Both the position numbers and the translations under genes were made by a program. From an uncultured bacterium (GTDB lineage Bacteria > Nitrospirota > Thermodesulfovibrionia > Thermodesulfovibrionales > Dissulfurispiraceae), in NCBI GenBank assembly GCA_937949555.1, contig CALEDV010000027.1:27733-91732 (forward strand): 64,000 nt of DNA. Direction: 5' to 3'. Of the stretch, positions 43,922-52,925 are shown piece by piece (the first letter of the stretch is position 1; each line of letters starts with the position of its first letter). Below the pieces are notes generated by a model. That model worked only from the letters and a program-made list of their open reading frames with translations, made no database searches and was not told the DNA's origin.

Positions 43922-45034
43922 CTAAGCCTTGCAAAATCTTTTGCCTTCTATTTGTCTTACAATCCCTTTAATCTCTAAATTAAGCAATAACGACAGCGCC
44001 TCCTCTGCACTAATGCCTGAATCCCTCAGTATATTGTCAATATGCTGAGGCTCTTCTCTGAGACGGCTAAATATTGCCTTTTCTTTATCACTAATTTCAA
44101 GTGGTTCTTCCTCTGAGGGCATACCTTTTATCATACCCTTAAGCTGTGGCAGTAGTTCTTCTATAATATCCTCTGCACTCTGCACAAGCCTTGCGCCTTT
44201 TCTTATTAATTGATTAGTCCCCCTTGAAAGCATCGAATCAATCCTGCCAGGCACCGCAAATACCTCTTTGTTTTGCTGTAGGGCATACTCTGCCGTAATC
44301 AGAGAGCCGCTGCTTTGGGCAGCCTCTACAACCAATACCCCCAGGGACAATCCGCTTATAAGTCTGTTGCGGCGCGGAAAGTTGTGTTTCTCAGGCGGTG
44401 TTTCAAGGGGAAACTCTGAGATAATACAGCCTGAAGAGGCAATCTGTTCGTATAACCTCTTGTTCTCAGGAGGATACACGATGTCTATGCCAGAACCCAT
44501 CACTGCAATGGTCCTTCCCTTTGCCCTTATTGCCCCTACATGGGCTACAGTATCTATTCCCCTTGCTAAGCCGCTTACAACGGTAATGCCTGCTGAAGCA
44601 AGGGCAGAGGATATCTGAGAGGCAACCTTTCTGCCATAGTCGGTCATACCCCTTGCCCCGACCACAGCAATGGAAAGGGCGTCTTCCTTCAGCATGTTTC
44701 CTTTACAATAAAGCAATAGTGGGGCATCATCAAGCTCTCTAAGACTCTGTGGATAGAGGCTGTCTGTGTATCTTAAAAGTGTTATGCCATAATTCTTAAT
44801 CTTATTAAGGTGTTCTTCAACGGCTTTCCAGTTCTGGAAGGCCTTTATGGATTCTGCCCTCTTTACTCCTATGTCCTGACAGCCTGCAAGCTCCTCAATG
44901 GATGCAGAGAATATGTTCTGGGGCCTTTTGAAACGGGCAAGGAGTTTTCGCGCCGACAGAGGCCCCACATCCTTGACGAAGGAGAGCGCAAGGCAGTAAA
45001 AAACCTCTTCCTCATAGGCTCCCTGAAGAGGCAT
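43922..45034 (-). CDS. dprA: DNA-processing protein DprA
   Basis: About 370 residues; loads RecA on single-stranded DNA during transformation and is widespread in non-competent bacteria. The Rossmann-like core shows SIAVVGARGMTDYGRKVA, VVSGLARGIDTVAHVGA (SGxARGID motif), TIAVMGSGIDIVYPPENK, ISEFPLETPPEKHNFPRRNRLISGLS and VVEAAQSSGSLITAEYALQQNKEVFAVPGRI. An N-terminal helical SAM-like region and a C-terminal winged helix (IDNILRDSGISAEEALSLLLNLEIKG) complete it. Start ATG 45034 overlaps the argG stop (TGATG); a TTG one codon earlier is possible. Confidence 0.95.
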   Translation of the reverse strand: MPLQGAYEEEVFYCLALSFVKDVGPLSARKLLARFKRPQNIFSASIEELAGCQDIGVKRAESIKAFQNWKAVEEHLNKIKNYGITLLRYTDSLYPQSLRELDDAPLLLYCKGNMLKEDALSIAVVGARGMTDYGRKVASQISSALASAGITVVSGLARGIDTVAHVGAIRAKGRTIAVMGSGIDIVYPPENKRLYEQIASSGCIISEFPLETPPEKHNFPRRNRLISGLSLGVLVVEAAQSSGSLITAEYALQQNKEVFAVPGRIDSMLSRGTNQLIRKGARLVQSAEDIIEELLPQLKGMIKGMPSEEEPLEISDKEKAIFSRLREEPQHIDNILRDSGISAEEALSLLLNLEIKGIVRQIEGKRFCKA

Positions 45035-46227
45035 CAATGCCTTCTCAATGCCTTCGCCTTCAGTCTAATGGCGTTAAGCTTTATAAAACCCTCAGCATCC
45101 TTTTGATCATATACCTCTTCTGACTCAAAGGTTGCAAGCTCTGGGTTGTAAAGGGACAGGATAGATTTTCTGCCAAGGACAGTGCAGTTGCCCTTGTATA
45201 ATTTGAGTCTCACGGCGCCGGACACATTTTTTTGACTGTGGTCGATGGCAGCCTGGAGCATCTCCCGTTCAGGGGAAAACCAAAAGCCATAGTAAACAAG
45301 CTCTGCATATTTATTTATCCATGAGTCCCTAAGGTGCATCTCCTCTCTATCCAAGGTGAGAGACTCTATTGCCCTATGGGCGATATGAAGCACTGTGCCT
45401 GCAGGTGTCTCATACACACCCCGTGACTTCATTCCAACAAATCTATTTTCCACTATATCTACTCTGCCTATACCATTTTTGCCTGCGAGGGTATTGAGTT
45501 GCTCAAAGAGATTGTATGGAGATAACCTATTGCCATTGATTGCAACAGGATTACCCTGCTCGTAGTGTATCTCTATTATCTCCGGTTCATCAGGAGCCTT
45601 CTCTGGAGGCACCATCATGGTAAACATATCCTCTGGTGGAGCTACCCAAGGGTCCTCAAGGACACCGCCCTCATAACTGATGTGGAGCACATTTCTATCG
45701 GTGCTATAGGGCTTTGCCTTTGTGGCTGTCACCGGTATGCCTTGCTGTGCAGAGTAGTCAATAAGGGATTGACGGGAGTCAAACTCCCACTCACGCCAGG
45801 GAGCTACCACTTTTATGTTAGGATTAAGGGCATAATAGGTTAACTCAAAGCGCACTTGGTCATTCCCCTTGCCTGTGGCTCCATGGGAAACTGCCTCAGC
45901 CCCTTCAAGACCTGCAATATCTATCTGTTTTTTTGCAATCAAAGGACGAGCAATAGATGTGCCGAGCAGATAGGTTCCTTCATAGACTGCATTTGCCCTG
46001 AGCATTGGGAATATATAGTCCTTTACGAACTCCTCCCTTAGATCCTCTACATATACCTTTGATGCCCCTGTCTTTAGGGCTTTTTCCCTTATTGCCTCAA
46101 GGTCCTCTTGCTGTCCAAGATCAGCACAGAAGGCTATCACCTCAGCCTTATACCTCTCCTTAAGCCATTTTATTGCCACTGAGGTATCCAGTCCGCCTGA
46201 ATAGGCAAGCACTATCTTTTTAAACAT
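45034..46227 (-). CDS. argG: Argininosuccinate synthase
   Basis: A 397-residue ATP-dependent enzyme joining citrulline and aspartate in arginine synthesis. The PP-loop [15 protein letters not shown] is at the N-terminus, followed by the citrulline/aspartate-binding regions [89 protein letters not shown] and [13 protein letters not shown]. Length is typical. The stop overlaps dprA by one base, an odd pairing of biosynthesis and DNA processing. A 224-base inverted-repeat element lies just upstream and would be transcribed in its leader. Confidence 0.97.
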   Translation of the reverse strand: MFKKIVLAYSGGLDTSVAIKWLKERYKAEVIAFCADLGQQEDLEAIREKALKTGASKVYVEDLREEFVKDYIFPMLRANAVYEGTYLLGTSIARPLIAKKQIDIAGLEGAEAVSHGATGKGNDQVRFELTYYALNPNIKVVAPWREWEFDSRQSLIDYSAQQGIPVTATKAKPYSTDRNVLHISYEGGVLEDPWVAPPEDMFTMMVPPEKAPDEPEIIEIHYEQGNPVAINGNRLSPYNLFEQLNTLAGKNGIGRVDIVENRFVGMKSRGVYETPAGTVLHIAHRAIESLTLDREEMHLRDSWINKYAELVYYGFWFSPEREMLQAAIDHSQKNVSGAVRLKLYKGNCTVLGRKSILSLYNPELATFESEEVYDQKDAEGFIKLNAIRLKAKALRRH

Positions 46228-46282
46228 CCCATATCCTCCTTTTTAGTAAATTAGTAATGTCAAAAGCTTTCAATATAGAAGC

Positions 46283-46506
46283 TGTAACCTTAAATTGCCG
46301 ATAGGAGTAAGAGGGTGTGCTGAAAAGGCTTTATTGCCACACCTTTTTACGAGACCTCTGCACCTTCACAGATAATGCCAAACTAATCACCTCTTGGTGA
46401 CTGAATGAGTTATGGCCCTTTTTAATAAACCCTGTGGCAGTATAAAGGCTTTCAGGCATGCCCTCTTACTCCTTACAGGTTTCTATCGGCAATTTGGGGC
46501 TGTAAA
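46283..46506. repeat. Long imperfect inverted repeat (MITE-like) upstream of argG
   Basis: Left arm 46283-46341 and right arm 46433-46506 are complementary over most of their length: AAATTGCCGATAG with CTATCGGCAATTT, GGAGTAAGAGGG with CCCTCTTACTCC, and TGAAAAGGCTTTATTGCCACA with TGTGGCAGTATAAAGGCTTTCA. The right arm has an extra ~10 bases (TTACAGGTTT). The centre holds smaller stems such as CACC-TCTT-GGTG. As RNA it would fold as one long hairpin. It may be a passive repeat element or a structured argG leader; no open frame inside. Confidence 0.7.
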
Positions 46507-46540
46507 ACCTTTTTATATCAATAGTTGGATGTAAATAATA

Positions 46541-48142
46541 TCACACATCTCCCTTTGGTTTAAGCCTCGCAGCAACCCTGCCGGCTATGAAAGTCAATTC
46601 CTCGTTCTTTAGCAACAGGCCTGCTGCTCCATAAACTGCAAGGGACAATAATATGCTCCCGCTTAAATAAAGTATTTTGGATGTCTCTTGCCCATTTTGC
46701 TGCCATATATGAAGTCCTGTTATCTGGTATGCAGCAACCGCCATGAGTATAGAGGCTGTAAGCGCCTTGAGGGTTGAGGTTACAATGCTGCTGATCTTTA
46801 ATATCCCGAGACGTCTTCGGAGCATCACAAAAAGAACAGCAAAGCTCACCAGGGCTGCCGCTGAATTGGCAAGGGCAAGTCCATTGTGTCCCATTGGCTT
46901 AAGCAGAATATAACTCAAGACAATATTAATCATTATCCCTGCTGTTGCTGCCTTTACAGGCATAGCCGTATCCTGTAAGGCGTAAAAGGCTGAGGCGCAT
47001 AATCTCGTGCCTACAATTGCCCATATTCCGCAAGAATAATACATCAATGCGCTTGCCGTTGCAACGGTTGCATTGTAGTCAAACAATCCTCTCTGGAAGA
47101 GCAGATTTACAATAGGCTCTCTTAAGGTTATTAGTCCAGCCATCGAAGGTATGGTTATAAAGAAAAGCAGCCGAAGCGAGAAGGAGAAGTCCTCAGCAAT
47201 TCTGTCTCTCTTGCCTTCTGAGGCATGACGGCTCAATGCTGGAAGGGCTGCCATACCCATAGCGACGCCAAATATGCCAATAGGAAACTGTATTAACCTC
47301 ATGGAATAATAAAGGGCTGTAATACTGCCCTCCTGAAGGAAGGAAGCAAAAATGGTGCTGACAAAGATGTTTATCTGGGATACAGCCATTGCAGCCGTGG
47401 CAGGCAGAAGCAGTAGGAATATCTTCTTAAGCCTGCTGTGAAAGATCTTAAGATCCCTAATGGGTAGCAATAGGGTGTAACCTTGCCGGTAGAAAGAGGG
47501 GAGTTGAAAGAGAAACTGCACAAGGCCTCCTACAACCACACCTGTTGCCACAGCAATAATCGGGTGTATCAGCCTTTCGGCAAGGGCTATCACAAAGATT
47601 ATAGTTACTACGTTTAAGAGTGCAGGGGCAAGGGCAGGCACGAAGAAGATACCCCTTGTATTTAAAACCCCCATTATCAATGAGGAAAGACTTATAAAAA
47701 GCAAAAAGGGGAACATTATCCTTGTCAACATTACAGTGGCATCAAATTTGTCGGGATTGTCTTTAAAACCAGGGGCTATTAAGCTCACAATCTGAGGCGC
47801 AAAATATATTCCAAGTATGCAAATAATGCCCAATAAAATAAGCAATACCGCAAAGACAGATCTTACAAGAGCTTTGGTTGCTTCTTTGCCATCCTTTACC
47901 TGGCAGTCTGTAAGCACGGGTATAAAGGCAGAGGACATGGCGCCCTCTGCAAAGAGTTCTCTAAGTAGATTTGGTATCCTAAAGGCCACAAAGAATATGT
48001 CTGATGTGCCTGTTGCCCCAAAGAAACGGGCTAATATCATGTCTTTTACATAACCAAGGATACGGCTAATCAGTGTGGCAGCGGACATCAGTCCTGCGGC
48101 TCTGGCAATGGTATTTTTTGATTCTGAGGTCTGAGGGGTCAA
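46541..48142 (-). CDS. murJ: Lipid II flippase MurJ
   Basis: A 533-residue MOP-superfamily membrane protein with about 14 helices that flips lipid II for peptidoglycan synthesis. The N-terminus IARAAGLMSAATLISRILGYVKDMILARFFGA, then FRIPNLLRELFAEGAMSSAFIPV, are strong MurJ signatures containing the essential Arg residues; later FQLPSFYRQGY and ALSRHASEGKRD also match. Length is standard. Its start overlaps the dedA stop by four bases (ATGA), so the two envelope genes are coupled. Confidence 0.96.
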   Translation of the reverse strand: MTPQTSESKNTIARAAGLMSAATLISRILGYVKDMILARFFGATGTSDIFFVAFRIPNLLRELFAEGAMSSAFIPVLTDCQVKDGKEATKALVRSVFAVLLILLGIICILGIYFAPQIVSLIAPGFKDNPDKFDATVMLTRIMFPFLLFISLSSLIMGVLNTRGIFFVPALAPALLNVVTIIFVIALAERLIHPIIAVATGVVVGGLVQFLFQLPSFYRQGYTLLLPIRDLKIFHSRLKKIFLLLLPATAAMAVSQINIFVSTIFASFLQEGSITALYYSMRLIQFPIGIFGVAMGMAALPALSRHASEGKRDRIAEDFSFSLRLLFFITIPSMAGLITLREPIVNLLFQRGLFDYNATVATASALMYYSCGIWAIVGTRLCASAFYALQDTAMPVKAATAGIMINIVLSYILLKPMGHNGLALANSAAALVSFAVLFVMLRRRLGILKISSIVTSTLKALTASILMAVAAYQITGLHIWQQNGQETSKILYLSGSILLSLAVYGAAGLLLKNEELTFIAGRVAARLKPKGDV

Positions 48143-48801
48143 GGGCGTTTACAGGAGAGACTGCGTCTATGCTTTATGTATTCTACAACGCCAGGCATAA
48201 TGGAGATCAATATGATAGCCAGTATGACAAGGCTGAAGTTGTTTTTGACAAGGGGTATATTGCCAAAAAGATAGCCTGCCGACACGCACACAGCGACCCA
48301 AAGTAGCGCTCCTGCAACATTATAGACAATGAATCTTTTGTAGCTCATTGCCCCTATGCCGGCAACAAAGGGGGCAAAGGTGCGAATGATGGGCACAAAA
48401 CGGGCTATTATAATAGTCTTGCCGCCGTATTTTTCATAGAAGTCATGGGTTCTCTGGAGGTGCCTTTTATTTAAAAAACGCACATCCTCCCGGTGGAATA
48501 TCTTAGGACCTACAAAATTGCCAATCCAGTAATTAACGGTATCACCTAATATAGCGGCAACTACCAGCACAGCGCAGAGAGTGGGCAAATCAAGGACCCC
48601 TAAAGATGCAAAAGCGCCTGCCGCAAAAAGCAGGGAATCCCCAGGTAGAAAGGGTGTGACCACCACCCCTGTCTCGAGAAAAACTATTATGAAGAGGATT
48701 ACATAAGTAAGCGTACCGTATCGCTCAATTACAAGGCTGAGATACTTATCAAGGTGGATGAATATGTCTATTGCTTGTAAAAGGATTTCCATTTCCGCCA
48801 A
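48139..48801 (-). CDS. DedA family membrane protein
   Basis: A 220-residue inner-membrane protein with about five helices. Family landmarks are FIIVFLETGVVVTPFLPGDSLLFAAGAFAS and RFVPIIRTFAPFVAGIGAMSYKRFIVYNVAGALLW, whose Arg and acidic residues are needed in characterised DedA members; some members act as undecaprenyl-phosphate or phosphatidylethanolamine flippases. Its coupling to murJ suggests a shared role in lipid-carrier recycling, though this is inference. The start is TTG 48801 or ATG 48792; neither has a strong ribosome-binding site. Confidence 0.9.
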   Translation of the reverse strand: MAEMEILLQAIDIFIHLDKYLSLVIERYGTLTYVILFIIVFLETGVVVTPFLPGDSLLFAAGAFASLGVLDLPTLCAVLVVAAILGDTVNYWIGNFVGPKIFHREDVRFLNKRHLQRTHDFYEKYGGKTIIIARFVPIIRTFAPFVAGIGAMSYKRFIVYNVAGALLWVAVCVSAGYLFGNIPLVKNNFSLVILAIILISIMPGVVEYIKHRRSLSCKRP

Positions 48802-48844
48802 ATAAACAATGAATTCTGGGATTCTGTGTTAAAATAAGCCAAAA

Positions 48845-48917
48845 GCGCCTGTAGCTCAGTGGACAGAGCAACGGTCTCCGGAGCCGTGTGTCGGAGGTTC
48901 AAATCCTCTCAGGCGCG
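48845..48917 (+). tRNA. tRNA-Arg(CCG)
   Basis: A 73-nt tRNA: acceptor stem GCGCCTG with CAGGCGC, D arm TAGCTCAGTGGACAGAGCA, anticodon loop CTCCGGA giving anticodon CCG (reads CGG), T arm GAGGTTCAAATCCTC, discriminator G, CCA not encoded. It lies between divergent dedA and the 3' end of ribBA on the opposite strand. Confidence 0.96.
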
Positions 48918-48919
48918 CC

Positions 48920-50131
48920 TTAGACCTTCTCAAGCATGTGGCCAAGTTTTTTCTTCTTTGTCTTAAGGTAGATTATATTTTTCTCGTTGGGACTTGACTC
49001 TATGGAAACCCTCTTTACTACCTTCAGGCCGTATCCTTCAAGACCTACTATCTTTTTGGGATTGTTGGTCATTAGCTTCATCTTTTTTATGCCTAAGTCG
49101 ACGAGGATCTGGGCGCCAATACCGTAGTCTCTCAGGTCTGGTTTGAATCCGAGCTTTATATTTGCCTCAACCGTATCCAACCCTTTATCCTGAAGCTCAT
49201 AGGCCCTGAATTTATTTGCCAGCCCTATGCCCCTGCCCTCTTGACGCATGTATAGGATAACGCCCTTGCCTTCTTGGTTTATCATTGCCATTGCCCTATG
49301 GAGTTGCTCACCACAATCGCAGCGCCTTGAGGCAAATACATCCCCCGTGAGGCACTCAGAATGCACCCTTACGAGTATCTCATCATCTCCACTTATATCG
49401 CCTTTGACAAGGGCTACATGGGTCACATTGTCAATGTCGTTTGTATAGGCAATTGCCGTAAACTCACCGTAATCTGTTGGCATTTGGACAACCGCAACCC
49501 TTTTAACAAAACTCTCCTTGTGCATCCTGTATTCAATGAGATCCTTTATTGTAACCATCTTGATTCCATGTTTAGCAGAAAACTCAGTGAGTTGGGGCAC
49601 CCTCGCCATAGTGCCATCATCGTTCATTATCTCGCATATAACTCCGGCAGGATACAAACCAGCAAGACGGGCAAGGTCAACTGACCCTTCTGTCTGTCCT
49701 GCCCTTTGGAGCACCCCTCCTGGCCTTGCCCGTAGCGGAAATACATGTCCTGGTCTTGCAATCTCCTCAGGTTTTGTTTGAGGGTTTATGGCAGTCTTTA
49801 TGGTTACTGCCCTGTCCTTTGCAGATATGCCTGTGGTTACTCCCTTTTTAGCCTCTATGGAAACAGTAAAGGCGGTGCCAAAGGAAGAGGTATTGTGTTC
49901 AGTCATCATAGGAAGCTTGAGCTCCTCTACCCTTTGCGGGGTTAGCGATAGGCATATCAGTCCTCTGCCATACTTCGCCATAAAATTGATCGCCTCAGGG
50001 GTTACCTTTTCTGCTGCCATACATAGATCCCCCTCGTTTTCCCGATCCTCATCATCAATGAGTATTACCATCTTCCCCTCTTTGATATCCCTTATTGCCT
50101 CTTCTATGGTGTTGAATATACTCTTTTGCAT
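48920..50131 (-). CDS. ribBA: Bifunctional 3,4-dihydroxy-2-butanone-4-phosphate synthase / GTP cyclohydrolase II
   Basis: About 403 residues, two riboflavin-synthesis enzymes in one chain. The N-terminal RibB domain has [20 protein letters not shown] (metal Glu and Asp), [26 protein letters not shown] and ICEIMNDDG. The C-terminal RibA domain has [24 protein letters not shown] with the three zinc cysteines, [11 protein letters not shown] and [15 protein letters not shown]. Start ATG 50131 follows AGGAGG; the frame extends 25 codons further upstream but without a ribosome-binding site and outside the family alignment. No riboswitch is evident upstream. Confidence 0.96.
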   Translation of the reverse strand: MQKSIFNTIEEAIRDIKEGKMVILIDDEDRENEGDLCMAAEKVTPEAINFMAKYGRGLICLSLTPQRVEELKLPMMTEHNTSSFGTAFTVSIEAKKGVTTGISAKDRAVTIKTAINPQTKPEEIARPGHVFPLRARPGGVLQRAGQTEGSVDLARLAGLYPAGVICEIMNDDGTMARVPQLTEFSAKHGIKMVTIKDLIEYRMHKESFVKRVAVVQMPTDYGEFTAIAYTNDIDNVTHVALVKGDISGDDEILVRVHSECLTGDVFASRRCDCGEQLHRAMAMINQEGKGVILYMRQEGRGIGLANKFRAYELQDKGLDTVEANIKLGFKPDLRDYGIGAQILVDLGIKKMKLMTNNPKKIVGLEGYGLKVVKRVSIESSPNEKNIIYLKTKKKKLGHMLEKV

Positions 50132-50283
50132 TACTCCTCCTATCTGACCTGTTTGGGGCAAGTCAACTCCAAAGTTTTTCCTCTCGTATTTAAGCATACA
50201 AAACATTTACGCCCTTGATCTGATAGTATAGCAAAAACAGACTTTCTATTTTTAGCGTTTTATTGTAGTATATTTTAAAAACT

Positions 50284-51165
50284 ATGAAACCCAATGGGAA
50301 TGAAGGCTCAATTATAAGCAAAGAAAAGTTTTTTGGTATCCTCAATACAATACTCTCCACCCTTAGCATCGACGAGATACTAACCTTTGTGGTAGAGGAA
50401 ATAAGAAAGACGATAGGATGCGACCGATGCACCCTATATCTGATAAACCACGAACGGGGTGAACTCTTTTCGAAGGTACTACAGGCAAAGGAGTTAGTGG
50501 AGATTTGCGTGCCTATAAATACTCAGAGTCTTGCAGGTTATGGGGCTATCAAAAAAACTATAGTTAGAATAAAGGATGCCTATTGCGAAGAAGAGCTCTG
50601 CAGCCTTGATAAGGAACTTTTCTTTGATAAGAGTTGGGACCTAAAGAGCGGTTACAGGACTACCAGCGTATTGGTTGTTCCAATACCTGATAAAACACGG
50701 GAGGAACTCCTTGGTGTGTTTCAGGCCCTCAATAAGCCCGGCGGTTTTACCGACGAAGATGTGGACACCTTAGAGCAGCTTGGTTATCTGCTTGGAATAG
50801 CTGTTAACAATGCCCTGCTATATCAGAAGATAGAAGAGGAAAAGGGGCTTAGGGAATACATTATTGACGACATTGACGAGGGTATTTGTATACTCAACAC
50901 AAGGTTTAATATTCACTCTGCAAATAGGTTTATTGAGATGATGAGCGGTATGCGTTTGTCAACAAAGGATATTGTGGGTTCTAACTTTTTTGAGATATTT
51001 CCAAACTTTGCACAAACGGAAATAGAGGAAAAGATAAGAGATGTCGTTGACAAGGGCTACAGAATGACCGCAACTCTGCCTATGCTTGAGGTTAAGATCA
51101 TACCCTACCATGATGCAAACAATAGATTGAGTAAGATAATCCTTATCTTCACGAGGACCCAATGA
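50284..51165 (+). CDS. GAF-PAS sensor protein
   Basis: A 293-residue soluble protein with a GAF domain (about 20-175: IDEILTFVVEEIRKTIGCDRCTLYLINHERGEL, TSVLVVPIPDKTREELLGVFQALNK, FTDEDVDTLEQLGYLLGIAVNNALLY) and a PAS domain (about 180-290: YIIDDIDEGICILNTRFNIHSANRFIEMMSG). There is no output domain, so it must act through a partner. GAF and PAS domains bind cyclic nucleotides or other small ligands. Its stop overlaps the pilB start (ATGA), and two nucleotide cyclases follow in the same operon, making cAMP/cGMP sensing by GAF a reasonable hypothesis. Confidence 0.85.
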   Translation: MKPNGNEGSIISKEKFFGILNTILSTLSIDEILTFVVEEIRKTIGCDRCTLYLINHERGELFSKVLQAKELVEICVPINTQSLAGYGAIKKTIVRIKDAYCEEELCSLDKELFFDKSWDLKSGYRTTSVLVVPIPDKTREELLGVFQALNKPGGFTDEDVDTLEQLGYLLGIAVNNALLYQKIEEEKGLREYIIDDIDEGICILNTRFNIHSANRFIEMMSGMRLSTKDIVGSNFFEIFPNFAQTEIEEKIRDVVDKGYRMTATLPMLEVKIIPYHDANNRLSKIILIFTRTQ

Positions 51166-52907
51166 TCCCCCACAGAAAGGCAACAGGCAAGAGCTTTGAA
51201 GAACTTCTTATTGAACAAAAGATAATACCCCAAGAAAGGCTTCAACAATTAATTCCAAGGGTTTCCAAAGAGAAGAAAAGCCTTGAGCAACTGCTGATAG
51301 AATCAGGGATCTATGAAGACAAGTTCGCCCCGGTCAAGGCCGAGTTTCTTGGGTACGAGTATATAGACTTAACCAACTATCCCCTGTCTTCTGACCTGCT
51401 AAAACACATAAAACCAGCCTATGCAAAAAACTACAAGGTGCTTCCCCTTAAGTACGAGGAAGAAATCTTGACCCTTGCAATGGTTGAGCCAAGGGACTTT
51501 ATTGCCTTAGATGAGATAACCCGTATATACCGGAATGCCCGTTTTAGGATAAAGGATGTACGTATAGTTATGACATCGACGCAGAATATGTTCACTGCTA
51601 TAGACAAATACTATGCCATACCTCGTGAGAAGGACAAGGAAGAGGTAGGCATAGGCAGCATACTTGATCAGGTAAAAGAGACCTATAAGGCAAACATCGA
51701 GGTGGCAGAGGTCACAAGGGACGATGCTACAGAGAACAGCGCCCCAGTGGTGATGCTCGCCAATAAGATAGTTGAGGAGGCCTTTAGAAAAAGGGCAAGC
51801 GATATACATCTTGAACCCACCATTGATTTTCTCCGAGTAAGATACCGTATTGATGGAGATATGATGGAGGTCATGAGGGTGCCTAAGTATGCACAGGACG
51901 CCCTGATCACAAGGTTCAAGATCATGTGCGACATGAGGATCGATGAGAAGCGTCAGCCCCAGGACGGCAGGATAGACTTTACAAAGTATAACCCCTCCAC
52001 AGAGATCGACCTGCGCGTCTCTACCGTGCCCACACCCCATGGCGAGGATGTGGTAATGAGGATTTTAGACAAGAAGAGTTCTATTCTCAACCTTGACATG
52101 CTTGGCTTCAGTGAACACAACATGAAGCTATACAAGGAGGCTATAAACGCCCCTTACGGAATACTTCTGCATGTAGGCCCTACAGGAAGTGGCAAGTCCA
52201 CGGCCCTCTTTGCTGCCCTTAAGACCCTTGACACCCCGGACATAAAGATAGTCACTGCTGAAGACCCTGTAGAATACACCTTAGGTGGACAGATAATACA
52301 GAGCAATATCAACCCCCCGGCAGGATACACCTTTGCTAAGGCCATGCGCGCCTTTATGCGTCATGACCCTGATATTATCCTTGTAGGTGAGATCCGTGAC
52401 CTTGAGACTGCCAAGACGGCCGTAGAGGCCTCCCTTACAGGTCACATGGTCTTCTCTACCCTACACACAAATGACGCCGTTGGCACTGTAACACGATTGA
52501 CAGAGATGGGCGTAGAGCCCTATCTGGTTGCAGACTCGCTGGTGTTGGTATGCGCCCAAAGGCTTGTAAGGAAGATATGTCCTAAGTGTAGAGAGTCCTA
52601 TAAGGCCTCAGCAGAGGAAGAGGAGCTATCTAAGGGTGATGTCAAGGAAGGCACTATACTTTACAGGGGCAGAGGCTGTGATAGTTGTGATGGCACTGGC
52701 TATAAAGGCAGGATAGGCATATATGAGATACTACTGATGAACAAACATCTCAGAAACCTCTTGATAAAGAATGCTGGCACCGATGAACTCAGAAAGGTTG
52801 CCCTTGAGACAGGCATGAGGACCCTCAGGATGGATGCCCTTGAGAAGGCCTTCAATGGTACTATTACCCTTGAACAGGTCCTTGGAAGCACTATAGCAGA
52901 TGTATAA
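51162..52907 (+). CDS. pilB: Type II secretion/type IV pilus assembly ATPase (GspE/PilB family)
   Basis: A 581-residue hexameric traffic ATPase. The N-terminal GspE_N domain (FEELLIEQKIIPQERLQQLI ... LEQLLIESGI; then FLGYEYIDL) is followed by the ATPase core: HLEPT Asp-box region, Walker A GPTGSGKST (339-347), Walker B DIILVGEIRD, His box STLHTNDA, and a zinc-binding CPKC ... CDSC near the C-terminus before GYKGRIGIYEILL. It would power pilus extension or secretion. No pilin or inner-membrane platform gene is nearby, so it is an outlying copy, here coupled to signalling genes. It starts by overlap with the GAF-PAS gene. Confidence 0.93.
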   Translation: MIPHRKATGKSFEELLIEQKIIPQERLQQLIPRVSKEKKSLEQLLIESGIYEDKFAPVKAEFLGYEYIDLTNYPLSSDLLKHIKPAYAKNYKVLPLKYEEEILTLAMVEPRDFIALDEITRIYRNARFRIKDVRIVMTSTQNMFTAIDKYYAIPREKDKEEVGIGSILDQVKETYKANIEVAEVTRDDATENSAPVVMLANKIVEEAFRKRASDIHLEPTIDFLRVRYRIDGDMMEVMRVPKYAQDALITRFKIMCDMRIDEKRQPQDGRIDFTKYNPSTEIDLRVSTVPTPHGEDVVMRILDKKSSILNLDMLGFSEHNMKLYKEAINAPYGILLHVGPTGSGKSTALFAALKTLDTPDIKIVTAEDPVEYTLGGQIIQSNINPPAGYTFAKAMRAFMRHDPDIILVGEIRDLETAKTAVEASLTGHMVFSTLHTNDAVGTVTRLTEMGVEPYLVADSLVLVCAQRLVRKICPKCRESYKASAEEEELSKGDVKEGTILYRGRGCDSCDGTGYKGRIGIYEILLMNKHLRNLLIKNAGTDELRKVALETGMRTLRMDALEKAFNGTITLEQVLGSTIADV

Positions 52908-52925
52908 AGGCCATAATCTTGCCTT

